Shown here in pieces: positions 49,016 to 58,792 of a stretch of DNA of 64,000 nt. This stretch comes from Aliiglaciecola sp. 3_MG-2023. Its GTDB lineage: Bacteria > Pseudomonadota > Gammaproteobacteria > Enterobacterales > Alteromonadaceae. The notes beneath the pieces are model-generated. The model searched no databases, was not told the DNA's origin, and was given only the letters and a program-made list of their open reading frames with translations. How positions within the stretch are numbered: position 1 is the stretch's first letter; each line of letters begins with the position of its first letter. Made by a program: the position numbers and the translations under genes. The DNA lies in NCBI RefSeq assembly GCF_030548205.1, contig NZ_JAUORV010000001.1, positions 355,418 to 419,417 on the forward strand, read 5' to 3'.

Positions 49016-50431
49016 ATGGATAAACAAGTCAGTTCTAGATCAACTAGTCAAAAAGCACTACGAATTAACCTCGATGAAAAAAAGTACGGGACTATTGTTG
49101 AAATAGGCGCAGGGCAAGAGGTTGCCAGACAATTTTTCATTGCGGGCGCTGCAGCCGGCACCATAGCAAAAACGATGTCGGCCTATGACATGGTATTTTC
49201 AGATGCGATTTATGGTGTGCAGCAAGATGGGCGATACGTAAGTCAAGCACGTGTTCAAGCGATGATGGAGCAAGAGTTTGACTTAGTAGTAGACCGGGTC
49301 GGAAATATTCGTTCTAAAAGCTCTCGTTATTTTGCGTATGCGGCAACAGTGGCCGCTAAAAGCTTCGGCCGTAAAAACGAGTGTCATGCTTGGTTAGGGA
49401 TCCGTATTCAAATGTACCCTGGCGCTGAACCTTCTGATATTAAAGTGCATGTTCGCATGTTTGATGATAATGCAGAAGCCCAGCAACAAGCCCTTGGTGT
49501 AATAGGCGTAAACTTAATATACGCGGCATACTTCTATTTTGAAGATCCTAAGATGATTATCGATTCTCTAACCGATAGCATGAAACCCAACCGTGTTGAA
49601 ATTGACTTTATTGATTTTAAAGGTCCGTATTTCCTTGATGTCGATAATCGAGCTAAAAATTTACACCTTATCCGCAGTTGGAAAACACGTGCGGTTATGT
49701 TCAAACCAGATGGCAGTGTCGCCATCCCTGCTGAGCTCCTATACAAAAAAAATATTCTCACCATTCGTGGCTCATTTAGACCTGTTACTAAATTAAATGT
49801 AGATATGATTGAGCAAGGGCAGACCTCATTTTATGAGTTAAAGGGGGTCGACAAATCTAATACAGCGGTGATTGCCGAAATATCATTAAATGATATGAAA
49901 GGTAATGACGCACAAATGCCCGAAAAAGATATTGTTGCCCGGGTACAGTTACTTAACTCTTTGGGTTATAACGTGATGGTGTCTGACTATACTCGTTATT
50001 TCTCGTTACGTGCTTATTTCCGTCAATATACCAAGATGCAAATTGGTATTGTGGTAGGCATGGTCAACATCAAACAGATTTTTGATGAAGCCAGTTATAA
50101 AGGGGTTGAAGGCGGCATAATGGAGGGGTTCGGTAAGCTGTTTCCGGACAATACCCGCATGTTCATTTACCCTGAGATAGATGAAAATGGTGAACTCAAT
50201 GACTTCACTTTGGTAAAAGTACCAGAACACTTACGTTTCTTATATCGACATTTATTGGAAAATGGCTTCCTAGCCGGAATTGAATGCAGTGATAGTGCGT
50301 TATTTTCAATTTACTCCCGAGACCTATTAAAGCAACTGCCCTCAGGTCGAGGAGAATGGGAAAACGCGGTCCCCGAAAGTGTCGCCGAAGAAATCATCGA
50401 AAATAAATTTTTTGGATATCGTGAGCGTTAA
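49016..50431 (+). CDS. Conserved 471-aa protein of unknown function
   Basis: The sequence YGTIVEIGAGQEVARQFFIAGAAAGTIAKTMSAYDM, NECHAWLGIRIQ, IGVNLIYAAYFY and LTIRGSFRPVTKLNVDM belongs to a conserved family that I recall, from memory, being labelled nicotinate-nucleotide adenylyltransferase in databases. I see no HxGH or other nucleotidyltransferase motif, so that name is doubtful. The protein is soluble, without signal peptide or helices. It is monocistronic, with a strong terminator behind it. The conserved cysteine and histidine in NECHAW may be functional. The activity is unknown. Confidence 0.8.
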   Translation: MDKQVSSRSTSQKALRINLDEKKYGTIVEIGAGQEVARQFFIAGAAAGTIAKTMSAYDMVFSDAIYGVQQDGRYVSQARVQAMMEQEFDLVVDRVGNIRSKSSRYFAYAATVAAKSFGRKNECHAWLGIRIQMYPGAEPSDIKVHVRMFDDNAEAQQQALGVIGVNLIYAAYFYFEDPKMIIDSLTDSMKPNRVEIDFIDFKGPYFLDVDNRAKNLHLIRSWKTRAVMFKPDGSVAIPAELLYKKNILTIRGSFRPVTKLNVDMIEQGQTSFYELKGVDKSNTAVIAEISLNDMKGNDAQMPEKDIVARVQLLNSLGYNVMVSDYTRYFSLRAYFRQYTKMQIGIVVGMVNIKQIFDEASYKGVEGGIMEGFGKLFPDNTRMFIYPEIDENGELNDFTLVKVPEHLRFLYRHLLENGFLAGIECSDSALFSIYSRDLLKQLPSGRGEWENAVPESVAEEIIENKFFGYRER

Positions 50432-50454
50432 TTTACCTGTAAATTCCCCCCTAA

Positions 50455-50495
50455 AAAGGCAGTTTCATGAGGTCACTTCATCACTGCCTTTTTTT
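50455..50495 (+). terminator. Rho-independent terminator
   Basis: AAAGGCAGT pairs with ACTGCCTTT, followed by more T residues, about 25 bp after the stop of the 471-aa gene. Confidence 0.85.
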
Positions 50496-50543
50496 ACATC
50501 TGTGTTTATCTGATTTGGCCACTATTTTGAAGTTGGCAAAATA

Positions 50544-50557
50544 TTGCGCAAGATCAA
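50544..50557 (+). promoter_or_regulatory. FNR-like box upstream of hemN
   Basis: TTGCGCAAGATCAA matches the FNR/EtrA consensus TTGATN4ATCAA at 8 of 10 defined bases. It lies 60 bp ahead of hemN, which is anaerobically induced in many gammaproteobacteria. Confidence 0.55.
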
Positions 50558-50616
50558 TAAAGGGGATATGTAAAAAAACTAAACTGCAATGACTAAACGA
50601 TTATTGCGAAAACACT

Positions 50617-51984
50617 ATGAACTCAAAACGCTTTTTCGACCCTCAATTACTTGAAAAGTATAATACCAATGGGCCTCGCTATACTTCTTATCCAACCGCT
50701 TTATCCTTTTGTGACTCTTTTTACAATGATGATTTGATCAAAGCAGTAAAAACCTCACCTAACACTGATTTGTCTCTTTATATCCACATTCCCTTCTGTC
50801 ACAGCCTTTGTTATTACTGTGGATGTAACAAAGTGGTTACCCGCCACCCAGAAAAAGCAGATGATTATATGTTCCATCTAATAGGCGAAATAACCCAGCG
50901 TAAAGCGCTATTTAAAAAGCATATTGTTCGACAGATTCACTTAGGAGGTGGTACGCCTAGCTTCTTAAGCAAACAGCAGTTATCAAATTTAATGGCCGTA
51001 CTAAAAAGCCATTTTAATCTCAGTGAAAACATCGAGATTGGCATAGAGATAGACCCCAGAAACTTAACTTTAGATTACATTGACCACCTTGCCAATATCG
51101 GTTTTAACCGACTTAGCATTGGCGTTCAAGATATGGATCCTCAGGTACAAAAAGCCATCAATAGAGTGCAATCTACTGAGTTAATCGAACAACTTGTTGA
51201 GCGCGCGAACAAAATTGGCTTCAATTCAGTTAATTTGGATCTTATCTATGGCCTCCCCCATCAAACGCCTGAACGTTTTGCACGCACAGTAGATAAAGTT
51301 ATTGAGATGGGTGTGCAACGAATTTCCCTGTTTAGCTATGCTCATTTGCCGCAACGCTTCCCAGCACAACGAAAGCTGCGTGATGAATGGCTGCCTAACG
51401 CAAATCAAAAGCTAGCATTGATGAAACTGGCAATTGAACGCTTCCTGGATGCTGGATATATCATGATCGGGATGGATCATTTTGCTAAACCCAATGACGA
51501 ACTGGCTAAGGCACAAAGACAACACAAGTTACACCGCAACTTTCAGGGGTACACCACCCATGCAGATTGCGACTTACTCGGATTTGGCGTTTCTGCAATC
51601 AGCAATATTGGCGATTGTTTCAGCCAAAACTATAAACAGTTAAACGAATACTACCAAGGGTTAAATGAAACCCATAGTGCGGTCCATAAAGGGGTTAAAT
51701 TAAACCTTGATGACCAAATTAGAGGCTTTGTCATTAGTCAGTTAATGTGTAATTTCAAACTGGACAAAGCACAAGTAGAGAACCTATATGATATCCAGTT
51801 TGACCATTACTTCCGACAAAGTTTGCAAGCTTTGCAGCCGTTCGAGCAAGATAATCTGGTTGAAAATAGCCCTAAGCAAATTATAGTCAAAGACAAAGCT
51901 CGTTTACTGATCCGTAATATTTGTATGAGCTTTGATGCCTATATTAAAAATCAACAAATAGGCCGCTATTCAAGGGTGATATAG
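50617..51984 (+). CDS. hemN: Oxygen-independent coproporphyrinogen III oxidase
   Basis: 455 residues, usual length. It is a radical-SAM enzyme with the iron-sulfur motif C61-x3-C65-x2-C68 (HIPFCHSLCYYCGC), the SAM-binding LGGGTPSF, and the HemN-type N-terminus NGPRYTSYPTA. The C-terminal HemN domain includes GMDHFAKPNDELA and GFGVSAISNIG. It converts coproporphyrinogen III to protoporphyrinogen IX without oxygen in haem synthesis, in the cytosol. An FNR-like box upstream fits anaerobic induction. It converges on the DUF58 gene with only 24 bp between stop codons and no visible terminator. Confidence 0.95.
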   Translation: MNSKRFFDPQLLEKYNTNGPRYTSYPTALSFCDSFYNDDLIKAVKTSPNTDLSLYIHIPFCHSLCYYCGCNKVVTRHPEKADDYMFHLIGEITQRKALFKKHIVRQIHLGGGTPSFLSKQQLSNLMAVLKSHFNLSENIEIGIEIDPRNLTLDYIDHLANIGFNRLSIGVQDMDPQVQKAINRVQSTELIEQLVERANKIGFNSVNLDLIYGLPHQTPERFARTVDKVIEMGVQRISLFSYAHLPQRFPAQRKLRDEWLPNANQKLALMKLAIERFLDAGYIMIGMDHFAKPNDELAKAQRQHKLHRNFQGYTTHADCDLLGFGVSAISNIGDCFSQNYKQLNEYYQGLNETHSAVHKGVKLNLDDQIRGFVISQLMCNFKLDKAQVENLYDIQFDHYFRQSLQALQPFEQDNLVENSPKQIIVKDKARLLIRNICMSFDAYIKNQQIGRYSRVI

Positions 51985-52008
51985 CATTCGCGTTATTGCC
52001 GATGAAGC

Positions 52009-53346
52009 CTAGAGTAAACCGGCCTTTTTAATACTCAAGTAAGTATTCAATACATTCGGGGTGAGGTGAGAAGCGGGTGCATTGATACAAATTACGCCCT
52101 TTTGTTTTAACCTTTGTACATTGCGATCTATGGACTTTTTAATTTTATGGGCTGACGCGTATACAATTGCGTCGTCAAAGGTTTCCACTGGCTGGTCATC
52201 AATATTTTTGTAGATAGGCTCTTCAATACTGATCACCGCGACTAAATGTTTGCCTTTGAGTAACTCGATTGCTTTGAGCAAATCATCAAAATCTTCATCA
52301 CGCAAACAAGTAACTAATAAGATCAACGCTCTTTTGGGCTGTTTAACTAGTAATTCTTGGGCTGCACTCAAATAATCACTGGCGATTTTTTGAGGGTATA
52401 GATCATAGAAGTGTTGCATGACTTTACTGACATTTTGTGCGCCACGGACATGGCTTAACCATCGAGATTCACTACCAAAACTTTGCAAACTCAGGTTGTC
52501 ACCATTTTTCAATGCCGTATAAGACAACATGATCAGAGAATTGAGGGCATGATCAAAATAACTCAGATCGTCGTCCTGCACACGCATACGTCGACCTGAG
52601 TCGAGCATTATAATGACGTGCTGATTTTTCTCTTCCTGGTATTCCCGTGAAATCAGTTTGTTAAACCGACTCGTAGCACGCCAGTCAATTTGTTTGATGC
52701 TTTCCCCTTCCCGATAATCACGCAGTTGTAGGAAATCCATACCACTTCCACGTTTATTAAACTTTTTTAGCCCTGCTTGGGTAAGGTTCACACTGCCTTG
52801 TAAACCCGCCAAATCAGAGATGGCAGTAAAATTCGGAAATACTTTATGTTCGCTAACATGCTCAATCCAATACACACAATCCCAAAACCCAAGCCTCGAT
52901 TCAACTTTAATCTCAGTGGCGCTAATTTGTGCAGGGCCTCTTCTGCTAGGTGTGATCTGATACGCAAACTCGGCGATTTGTCCTGGCTCTAAGTGGCAAC
53001 GATGAAAATTATTCGAACAATGCCAATGCTCAGGAACAATTTCACTACATTGCAGATTCAAATTTCGATACCCGCGGTTGGCCATCGCAATGCTCACGTT
53101 CTGCTGCACGTGCACCGACAAATTGTTAGGCACTTCTCGTTTTACCGCTACCTGGGGAGGATAACGACTGATAATTAAATCGTACCCCGCCAGTGCAATT
53201 GTCACGAATGCCAAGGCCATGGGTATACCAGCAAAGAACCCTAAGCCATTAAAATAAATGACAATAGGCAGCACTAACCCTATCACGGACAAGGTAGCGA
53301 CCCATTTGAGTAATCGCTTTGAAGGAGCTAACCGTATTCGTTTCAT
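52009..53346 (-). CDS. DUF58 (VWA-like) protein of the MoxR operon
   Basis: 445 residues. Two membrane helices near the N-terminus (about 12-50) anchor a periplasm- or cytosol-exposed beta region and the DUF58 core with LRDYREGESIKQIDWRATSRF and a VWA-like fold starting IIMLDSGRRM. The metal-binding site is degenerate: DSGRR instead of DxSxS. DUF58 proteins are partners of MoxR ATPases. Its start overlaps the end of the moxR gene by 4 bp, and it is the last gene of the operon. Confidence 0.9.
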   Translation of the reverse strand: MKRIRLAPSKRLLKWVATLSVIGLVLPIVIYFNGLGFFAGIPMALAFVTIALAGYDLIISRYPPQVAVKREVPNNLSVHVQQNVSIAMANRGYRNLNLQCSEIVPEHWHCSNNFHRCHLEPGQIAEFAYQITPSRRGPAQISATEIKVESRLGFWDCVYWIEHVSEHKVFPNFTAISDLAGLQGSVNLTQAGLKKFNKRGSGMDFLQLRDYREGESIKQIDWRATSRFNKLISREYQEEKNQHVIIMLDSGRRMRVQDDDLSYFDHALNSLIMLSYTALKNGDNLSLQSFGSESRWLSHVRGAQNVSKVMQHFYDLYPQKIASDYLSAAQELLVKQPKRALILLVTCLRDEDFDDLLKAIELLKGKHLVAVISIEEPIYKNIDDQPVETFDDAIVYASAHKIKKSIDRNVQRLKQKGVICINAPASHLTPNVLNTYLSIKKAGLL

Positions 53347-54389
53347 TGCCTTGGAGAAGCCGCCTGCTGAATAATTTCCGACAGCACTTGTTCCGCTGAA
53401 GAGCCCGATATTTCGCGTTCCGCAGAGAGGATGATTCGATGCCGTAAAACCGGTAACAACATGGCTTTAATGTGATCGGGCGTGACAAAACCTTGACCTT
53501 CACACAAAGCCTTTACCTTAGCTGCCTGCACTAACGCAATGCTCGCGCGAATTCCGGCACCGTGCACTATCCCATCCCACTCGCGAGTGGCGCGTACTAA
53601 TCCCACCGCATAATCTACGACTTTATCGTCAATCAAAACTCGACTAACCAATGCTTTTAGGCCTAAAGCATCCTCTTTGCTCAACACGCTTTGAATTGAG
53701 GCATTAACCACACCGGTTTGGTTTTCTGTATTGAGTTTGGTTAAGGTAATTTCATCTTGATGTTCAGGATAGCTAACCAGAACTTTCAGCATGAAGCGAT
53801 CCAGTTCAGCTTCCGGTAACGGATAAGTGCCTTCATTGTCGATGGGATTTTGAGTCGCCAGCACCATAAAAGGCGTTTCTAAGGGCATGCTCTGACCATC
53901 AATGGTTATTTGGTATTCTTGCATCACTTCCAATAAGGCTGCCTGAGTTTTCGCCGGTGCACGGTTAATCTCATCTGCGAGCAGTAAATGGGTGAATGCG
54001 GGTCCTTTACGAAGTGCAAACTTACCTGTGGCCATGTCTAACATTGAATGACCAGTCACATCTGCAGGCATCAAATCAGGGGTAAATTGCACCCGTTTAT
54101 AATCAAGGTCGATGCTCTTTGCCAACGCTCTTATCAACAAGGTTTTACCTAAACCCGGCACACCTTCAAGTAACACGTGTCCGCCAGCTAAAAATGCAAT
54201 AATGACTTGTTCTACTACATCATTTTGACCAATCAGAAGCCGCTGTACATTGTTTTTCAACGCATCAATTTGCCCATAGGCTTGATTCAGCGTTTGCTGA
54301 TCAATGAGCGATTCAGTTTGGCCACCAACAATCGTTTCTTCCGCGGTGATATCTGGTGATGGATTGGATTCTAATTCAGCGTCATTCAT
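53343..54389 (-). CDS. MoxR family AAA+ ATPase
   Basis: 348 residues. Walker A is GVPGLGKT (76-83), Walker B LLLADEINRAPAKTQAALLEVMQE, sensor 1 VLATQNPIDNEGTYPLPEAELDRFMLK, and the C-terminal lid carries RASIALVQAAKVKA. All catalytic residues are present. MoxR proteins act as chaperones that assemble or activate VWA-containing partners, here most likely the adjacent DUF58 protein. The gene overlaps both neighbours by 4 bp. Confidence 0.94.
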   Translation of the reverse strand: MNDAELESNPSPDITAEETIVGGQTESLIDQQTLNQAYGQIDALKNNVQRLLIGQNDVVEQVIIAFLAGGHVLLEGVPGLGKTLLIRALAKSIDLDYKRVQFTPDLMPADVTGHSMLDMATGKFALRKGPAFTHLLLADEINRAPAKTQAALLEVMQEYQITIDGQSMPLETPFMVLATQNPIDNEGTYPLPEAELDRFMLKVLVSYPEHQDEITLTKLNTENQTGVVNASIQSVLSKEDALGLKALVSRVLIDDKVVDYAVGLVRATREWDGIVHGAGIRASIALVQAAKVKALCEGQGFVTPDHIKAMLLPVLRHRIILSAEREISGSSAEQVLSEIIQQAASPRQ

Positions 54390-55561
54390 AACATTTTCCT
54401 GAGAGTCTGTAGACTCGCTATTCTTTGGGTAAATTGCATTTCATTCATTTGCGTTTGGCTAAACATAAGGGCATCGATAATCTCTGTTGACCATCCGCTT
54501 AACCCAGACAACTGTTCAAGCAATTGTTGTCTTTCAGCACTTTTGGTTGAAGGCCGTTTTTTATGTAAAGCCACAATAATTGAGTGGCGAATTTCTTCGA
54601 CTAATAGGTTCTGTCGCTTATGCCGCCAATAAAATTCGCCAGCGGCTTTAATATGCATGGAAAATGGCGTGTTGTTATCTTCATGAGTCCGAAAAATGGG
54701 TCCAAATCGCATAGACCAATGCCACATACTCAAGGCAAGTAATACCGCAGAAAACCAAATAAAATAAGGAGCAAAGTCATATAGCAAGCTGAACCAATGG
54801 GGTAATTCACGGCTTGAAAATAAGTACACTTTGGATGAATTACCCGCCAATTGAGCTAACAACTCCACATTGTCTTCATTGGCAATTTGATAGTTATTCC
54901 AAATATACACCTCAGTTAACAGGGTAATAAGGCCATCGCCCATTTCCATCTGCGCAAATGTTGGGCCGTTTAAATCCCCTGCGGTATAAAATATATTGGG
55001 ATCTTCTGGCAATACCAATCGATAACGACGTTCAAGATTGACCATTAACGGTTGCTCTTGGGGGTTAATTATCTCAGTTGGCATAAACTCATTTTGGCTG
55101 TCTTCAGGCAACCAACTTACAGCCAGGTTGAGTCTTTGAATAAGCTCGTTGGCTCGAAACACATCTGCATCCTGACTCGCGTTGAGGGCCATAACTAAAT
55201 GGCCACCAGCGTTTACCCAGTCAATTAATTGATTGGCGAGATTGTTAGACAAGGCTATTTCACCTTCAGATAACACAATAGTGTCTTCACCGTCGGGGAA
55301 AATAGCGGCCTCACTGCTGGCATACAATAACCGATAATCTTCGAGCAATTGCACTTGGGTGCCTTCTTGTTCAAGGAACAATTTAGCCGCTAAAAATGGT
55401 TGTTTGCGTGCCTCTTCATTAAAGCCAATATCCGTGACTTTTTGGTAAGATTCGATTCCAGTGTATAAAAACCCTCCGGCAATCAATATGATCAGTACCG
55501 ATAAAATCCTTACTGTCCAAGTTTGTTTGTTCTGTACTGGCTGCAAATTGACATTGTTCAT
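54386..55561 (-). CDS. DUF4350 domain membrane protein
   Basis: 391 residues. A membrane helix near the N-terminus (about 16-33) is followed by the DUF4350 domain (about 35-250), with FNEEARKQPFLAAKLFLEQEG, DTIVLSEGE and LIDWVNAGGHLVMAL, then a second helix (FSLLYDFAPYFIWFSAVLLALSM) and a cytoplasmic helical tail. The DUF4350 domain has a GATase-like fold. It lies between the MoxR gene and the DUF4129-like gene with 4-bp overlaps, indicating a joint membrane complex. Confidence 0.88.
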   Translation of the reverse strand: MNNVNLQPVQNKQTWTVRILSVLIILIAGGFLYTGIESYQKVTDIGFNEEARKQPFLAAKLFLEQEGTQVQLLEDYRLLYASSEAAIFPDGEDTIVLSEGEIALSNNLANQLIDWVNAGGHLVMALNASQDADVFRANELIQRLNLAVSWLPEDSQNEFMPTEIINPQEQPLMVNLERRYRLVLPEDPNIFYTAGDLNGPTFAQMEMGDGLITLLTEVYIWNNYQIANEDNVELLAQLAGNSSKVYLFSSRELPHWFSLLYDFAPYFIWFSAVLLALSMWHWSMRFGPIFRTHEDNNTPFSMHIKAAGEFYWRHKRQNLLVEEIRHSIIVALHKKRPSTKSAERQQLLEQLSGLSGWSTEIIDALMFSQTQMNEMQFTQRIASLQTLRKML

Positions 55562-57117
55562 GGGCTAACCTCAGATTCTGCAAACAAGGTTTTCCACTGG
55601 GCACATAACCATTGCATGGTGGGTTTTTCAGGCCACTCATGTGCCCAGGCTAGATGCACCCACGTATCTACAAGTCGCTGCATAAACTCACTACGCTCAC
55701 CAACAACAGAGGCTTTAATCACCTCAAGACATTCCCGTTCGGTCATCGATTTTGTTAAAGGTAATGCCTGTTTTTTACTGATTTCCAACAAACTGGTGAT
55801 TAACATCAACGACATCAATTTGCGATAAGCCTGAGCGTCAAACAAGAGATCAATTTCTGATGCTACATCATCGGGTAAGGTATCTCCCTGATAAGCTTGA
55901 CTAAATAAAGGCATATCTAATTCTTCTACTGCGGGCTGTTTGGAAGCTTGATTGAAAAACCCTTTAATATTGTCTTTGCTCAGGTAAACCAATAATAACA
56001 GTGCAATTCCAAATACTAACCACATTAACACTTCAGAAAAGTTCGCAAAGAATAACAATGCAGCAGTCAACCAAGGGGGTAAATTACTGTCGGATTTTTC
56101 TTCCTCTTCTTCATCATCATCTGAGCCCCACCCTACCCAACGGTAGGCAGTTTCGGTTTTTTGCCCATTAAAAGGCGGCGCATCAAGTATGGCTCGTATC
56201 TTAACTTCACTTTCAAATTCAATATTCTGCTGGTTTGCAGGATCGGTATCGTTGAGCTCTGATGTTTTCTCGTTGTCAAACTGCGGTACTTCGATTTTCT
56301 GTGCGTCATCTTCCGCCCAGGTTTCCGACACCGGTGAAACACATAATACTAAGGCAAAGAGACAACTCAATGTGGCTCCCATTGAAGGTTTAACCACTTT
56401 CTTCAGAGCCCGTTTAAAACCAATTTCAATATCCCAACCTTCCAAAATAACTCTGCGATTTAAATAAGCGGCAAAACTACCTGCAATATAAATGGGCCCC
56501 ATAATCAAATACGCAAAGTAAGTAAATATGTTAAAGGTTAGCTCTACCCCCCAGGCTTCACTCGAGATAGCTTGCCAATAGTCAAAATTAACGCCAGCAG
56601 GTACAACGTAACTAATCAGCGCCACTAAACCGAAAATAATCACCAACTCCCATCCCATGCAGATCAAAGTCCACCAACCGGTATTATCATCTGTGGTGCG
56701 GTGCAATATAGATAAGCGACGGCTTCGCGCCACGCCCTCCAATCCTTCTAGTTGTTGAATGGCTAAATCAAACCCTCGTGTGGGAGACAAACGCCGCCAT
56801 GTAATACTGGCAAACCATTGGTTTTTCAATAATTTAGGCCAAGCTTTTATGGCATCTTTTGCGGTGACTGTCTCGCCAAATACTTGGCGACTCAATATAT
56901 GCAGCAAACCTCTTTCGTAGAGCGGCTTTAACCACCAAAAAGCCACTACACCCCAAACAATATCAATGGCGCAAGCCAACACAAAAACAGGTAAGGTAAC
57001 GACTAGCCAAAAACTGACTAATGATGAATACCAACGTAACGCCATGCGACAGCCTAAATCGAAGGCTCGCCAACTGTTGCGAGGGCGAATTTCTAGGGTC
57101 AAGTTATCAATATTCAC
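55558..57117 (-). CDS. DUF4129-like multi-pass membrane protein
   Basis: 519 residues. The first half has several membrane helices and a conserved N-terminus (IRPRNSWRAFDLGCRMALRWY). A signal-like hydrophobic segment (MGATLSCLFALVLCVSPV) is followed by an acidic, exposed region, then another helix (SEVLMWLVFGIALLLLVYL). A DUF4129-like cytoplasmic domain closes the protein (about 430-519, with LTKSMTERECLEVI and FMQRLVDTWVHLAWA). The fit to DUF4129 is by pattern and context. It is coupled by 4-bp overlaps to its neighbours. Confidence 0.78.
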   Translation of the reverse strand: MNIDNLTLEIRPRNSWRAFDLGCRMALRWYSSLVSFWLVVTLPVFVLACAIDIVWGVVAFWWLKPLYERGLLHILSRQVFGETVTAKDAIKAWPKLLKNQWFASITWRRLSPTRGFDLAIQQLEGLEGVARSRRLSILHRTTDDNTGWWTLICMGWELVIIFGLVALISYVVPAGVNFDYWQAISSEAWGVELTFNIFTYFAYLIMGPIYIAGSFAAYLNRRVILEGWDIEIGFKRALKKVVKPSMGATLSCLFALVLCVSPVSETWAEDDAQKIEVPQFDNEKTSELNDTDPANQQNIEFESEVKIRAILDAPPFNGQKTETAYRWVGWGSDDDEEEEEKSDSNLPPWLTAALLFFANFSEVLMWLVFGIALLLLVYLSKDNIKGFFNQASKQPAVEELDMPLFSQAYQGDTLPDDVASEIDLLFDAQAYRKLMSLMLITSLLEISKKQALPLTKSMTERECLEVIKASVVGERSEFMQRLVDTWVHLAWAHEWPEKPTMQWLCAQWKTLFAESEVSP

Positions 57118-58100
57118 GTTACTTTCTCGTGCTTACGAGGGGTTCGAGGAAAAACATAGAGTAACACCCATATCCAACAAGCCGCTCCCACCGTGTATTT
57201 CACCGCATTGGGCAACAGAGTACTACTTGACCAAAATGCTTCAATAAATGCAGCTACCACCAACATTAGAAAAGCACCAAAAATGATCGGAAAGGTTATT
57301 TTCCCCGCGCGTTTAAGCGCCGCGCTGCGTGACAATTGGCCAGGACGAATAATATGCATACCGATTACGCCACCCGCAGCTGCAGACAGCACTATGGCCG
57401 TTAATTCAAAGGAACCATGGGTGATCACAAATGAGAAAAAAGTACTTGAGAAACCTACATTCACAATGTGTGCGCTCACGGCACCAAAAAATATTGCGTT
57501 GAATAATAAGTAATAAAGGGTTCCAAAACCCAATAAAAAGCCCCCAACAAAACACTGAAAAGCGATGGAAATATTGTTTTTTATATAAAAGCCGAACATT
57601 AAAAAGTCGCTATCAGAGTCCCTTTCGTTTCGATAATTTCCCGTGTTTTCATCAATTCTTGAGGCAGGATCGTACATCTGCTCTAACTGGGTTACCTGAG
57701 CATTTGGCATCACATTACGCACAAAATCCGGTTCGATCATAGTGGCGGTAAAGGTAATTAACGCCAAACCGTAGAATAATATATGAGCCCAAATCACATA
57801 GGGTCGAATTAGCAATAGCTGGGCGGGAAAATCATACTTTATAAATTGCCAAAAAGGTGCCCAAACTCGGTTGCTTGGTTTATATAAACACTGTTGACCT
57901 TGTAGCAGAAGGTCATTTAAGCGAGAAATTAAAGCCGGGCTGTAAAGACGACTTTTTGCCACCGCCAAATCATGGGTGAGTTGCCTAAATGCATGGGGCA
58001 GATCAATATCGTATTCATGCAGTTTATTAGGATCTTTTACTGCTTCGGCAAATTCCGTCCATTGTTGTTGACGTAATTGTATAAAGTCATGTTGCTTCAT
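57114..58100 (-). CDS. SpoIIM-family (stage II sporulation protein M-like) membrane protein
   Basis: 328 residues. An N-terminal soluble helical region (MKQHDFIQLRQQQWTEFAEAV) precedes about six membrane helices. The pattern FYIKNNISIAFQCFVGGFLLGFGTLYYLLFNAIFFG and VITHGSFELTAIVLSAAAGGVIG is the SpoIIM signature found in many non-sporulating bacteria. In such clusters it accompanies MoxR, DUF58, DUF4129 and RDD genes. It overlaps the genes on both sides by 4 bp. Confidence 0.9.
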   Translation of the reverse strand: MKQHDFIQLRQQQWTEFAEAVKDPNKLHEYDIDLPHAFRQLTHDLAVAKSRLYSPALISRLNDLLLQGQQCLYKPSNRVWAPFWQFIKYDFPAQLLLIRPYVIWAHILFYGLALITFTATMIEPDFVRNVMPNAQVTQLEQMYDPASRIDENTGNYRNERDSDSDFLMFGFYIKNNISIAFQCFVGGFLLGFGTLYYLLFNAIFFGAVSAHIVNVGFSSTFFSFVITHGSFELTAIVLSAAAGGVIGMHIIRPGQLSRSAALKRAGKITFPIIFGAFLMLVVAAFIEAFWSSSTLLPNAVKYTVGAACWIWVLLYVFPRTPRKHEKVT

Positions 58101-58780
58101 GCTTTCCCCACCAAACTAGCAGCGATGGATTTAAGTTGACTGACAGCGTCAGGCCCTTGCAAATTGAGAATAGGAGATAAAATGTTGGCTAGTTCTTGCT
58201 GCCGCTGGGCGCTTAAGGTTTTGCTACGTTCGGCAAATGCAATAATGGATTTCTGCATATCAGCATCAAAGGTCAGTTCTATATGTTTTTGTTTTTCGAA
58301 ACTAAAGTAACTCATTCGCTGAGGGGCTTCTTGATATATCACCATAGTCCCGCCAATATAATCCCCTACCCGTTTATTGCGTTTAGAGAGAAGTAAACAT
58401 ATGCCCCCCAACAAATAAAAAGAGGGCAGAAAATCTGCGGCTCTGAATAGATTTCGCAGCAGTGAGCCAGCAAAATTCACTGGTAAACCATTGTCATATA
58501 CCACCGTTAATCCAAAAGACTTCTTACCTGGAGTTTGTCCTTTTGTCACCTCAAATATTACGGGGTAAAACCATTCAACTAAGAACATCACGATAAGCAT
58601 TATTCCCATTCCAAAGTTACCCGCAAACGCTAACGGAATGATGGCTGCAAGAATAATGACAATACGAATAAGCAGATCATAAACAAAGGCTAAAGTGCGC
58701 ACCCCAAGGCCCGCTGGCGTGAGTTGGATATCAATACCTTCTGGGGTTTCTAAATTAATTTGATTATCTATTTTCAACAC
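58097..58780 (-). CDS. RDD family membrane protein
   Basis: 227 residues. The RDD domain (about 20-150) has VRTLAFVYDLLIRIVIILAA, TKGQTPGKKSFGLTVVYDNG and LLRNLFRAADFLP, with the usual R and D positions and three to four helices. A cytoplasmic C-terminal tail of about 70 residues follows. It is the first of six genes joined by 4-bp overlaps and follows the 202-aa membrane protein by 12 bp. RDD proteins may transport ions or small molecules. Confidence 0.9.
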   Translation of the reverse strand: MLKIDNQINLETPEGIDIQLTPAGLGVRTLAFVYDLLIRIVIILAAIIPLAFAGNFGMGIMLIVMFLVEWFYPVIFEVTKGQTPGKKSFGLTVVYDNGLPVNFAGSLLRNLFRAADFLPSFYLLGGICLLLSKRNKRVGDYIGGTMVIYQEAPQRMSYFSFEKQKHIELTFDADMQKSIIAFAERSKTLSAQRQQELANILSPILNLQGPDAVSQLKSIAASLVGKA

Positions 58781-58792
58781 TTGAACTCTTGT

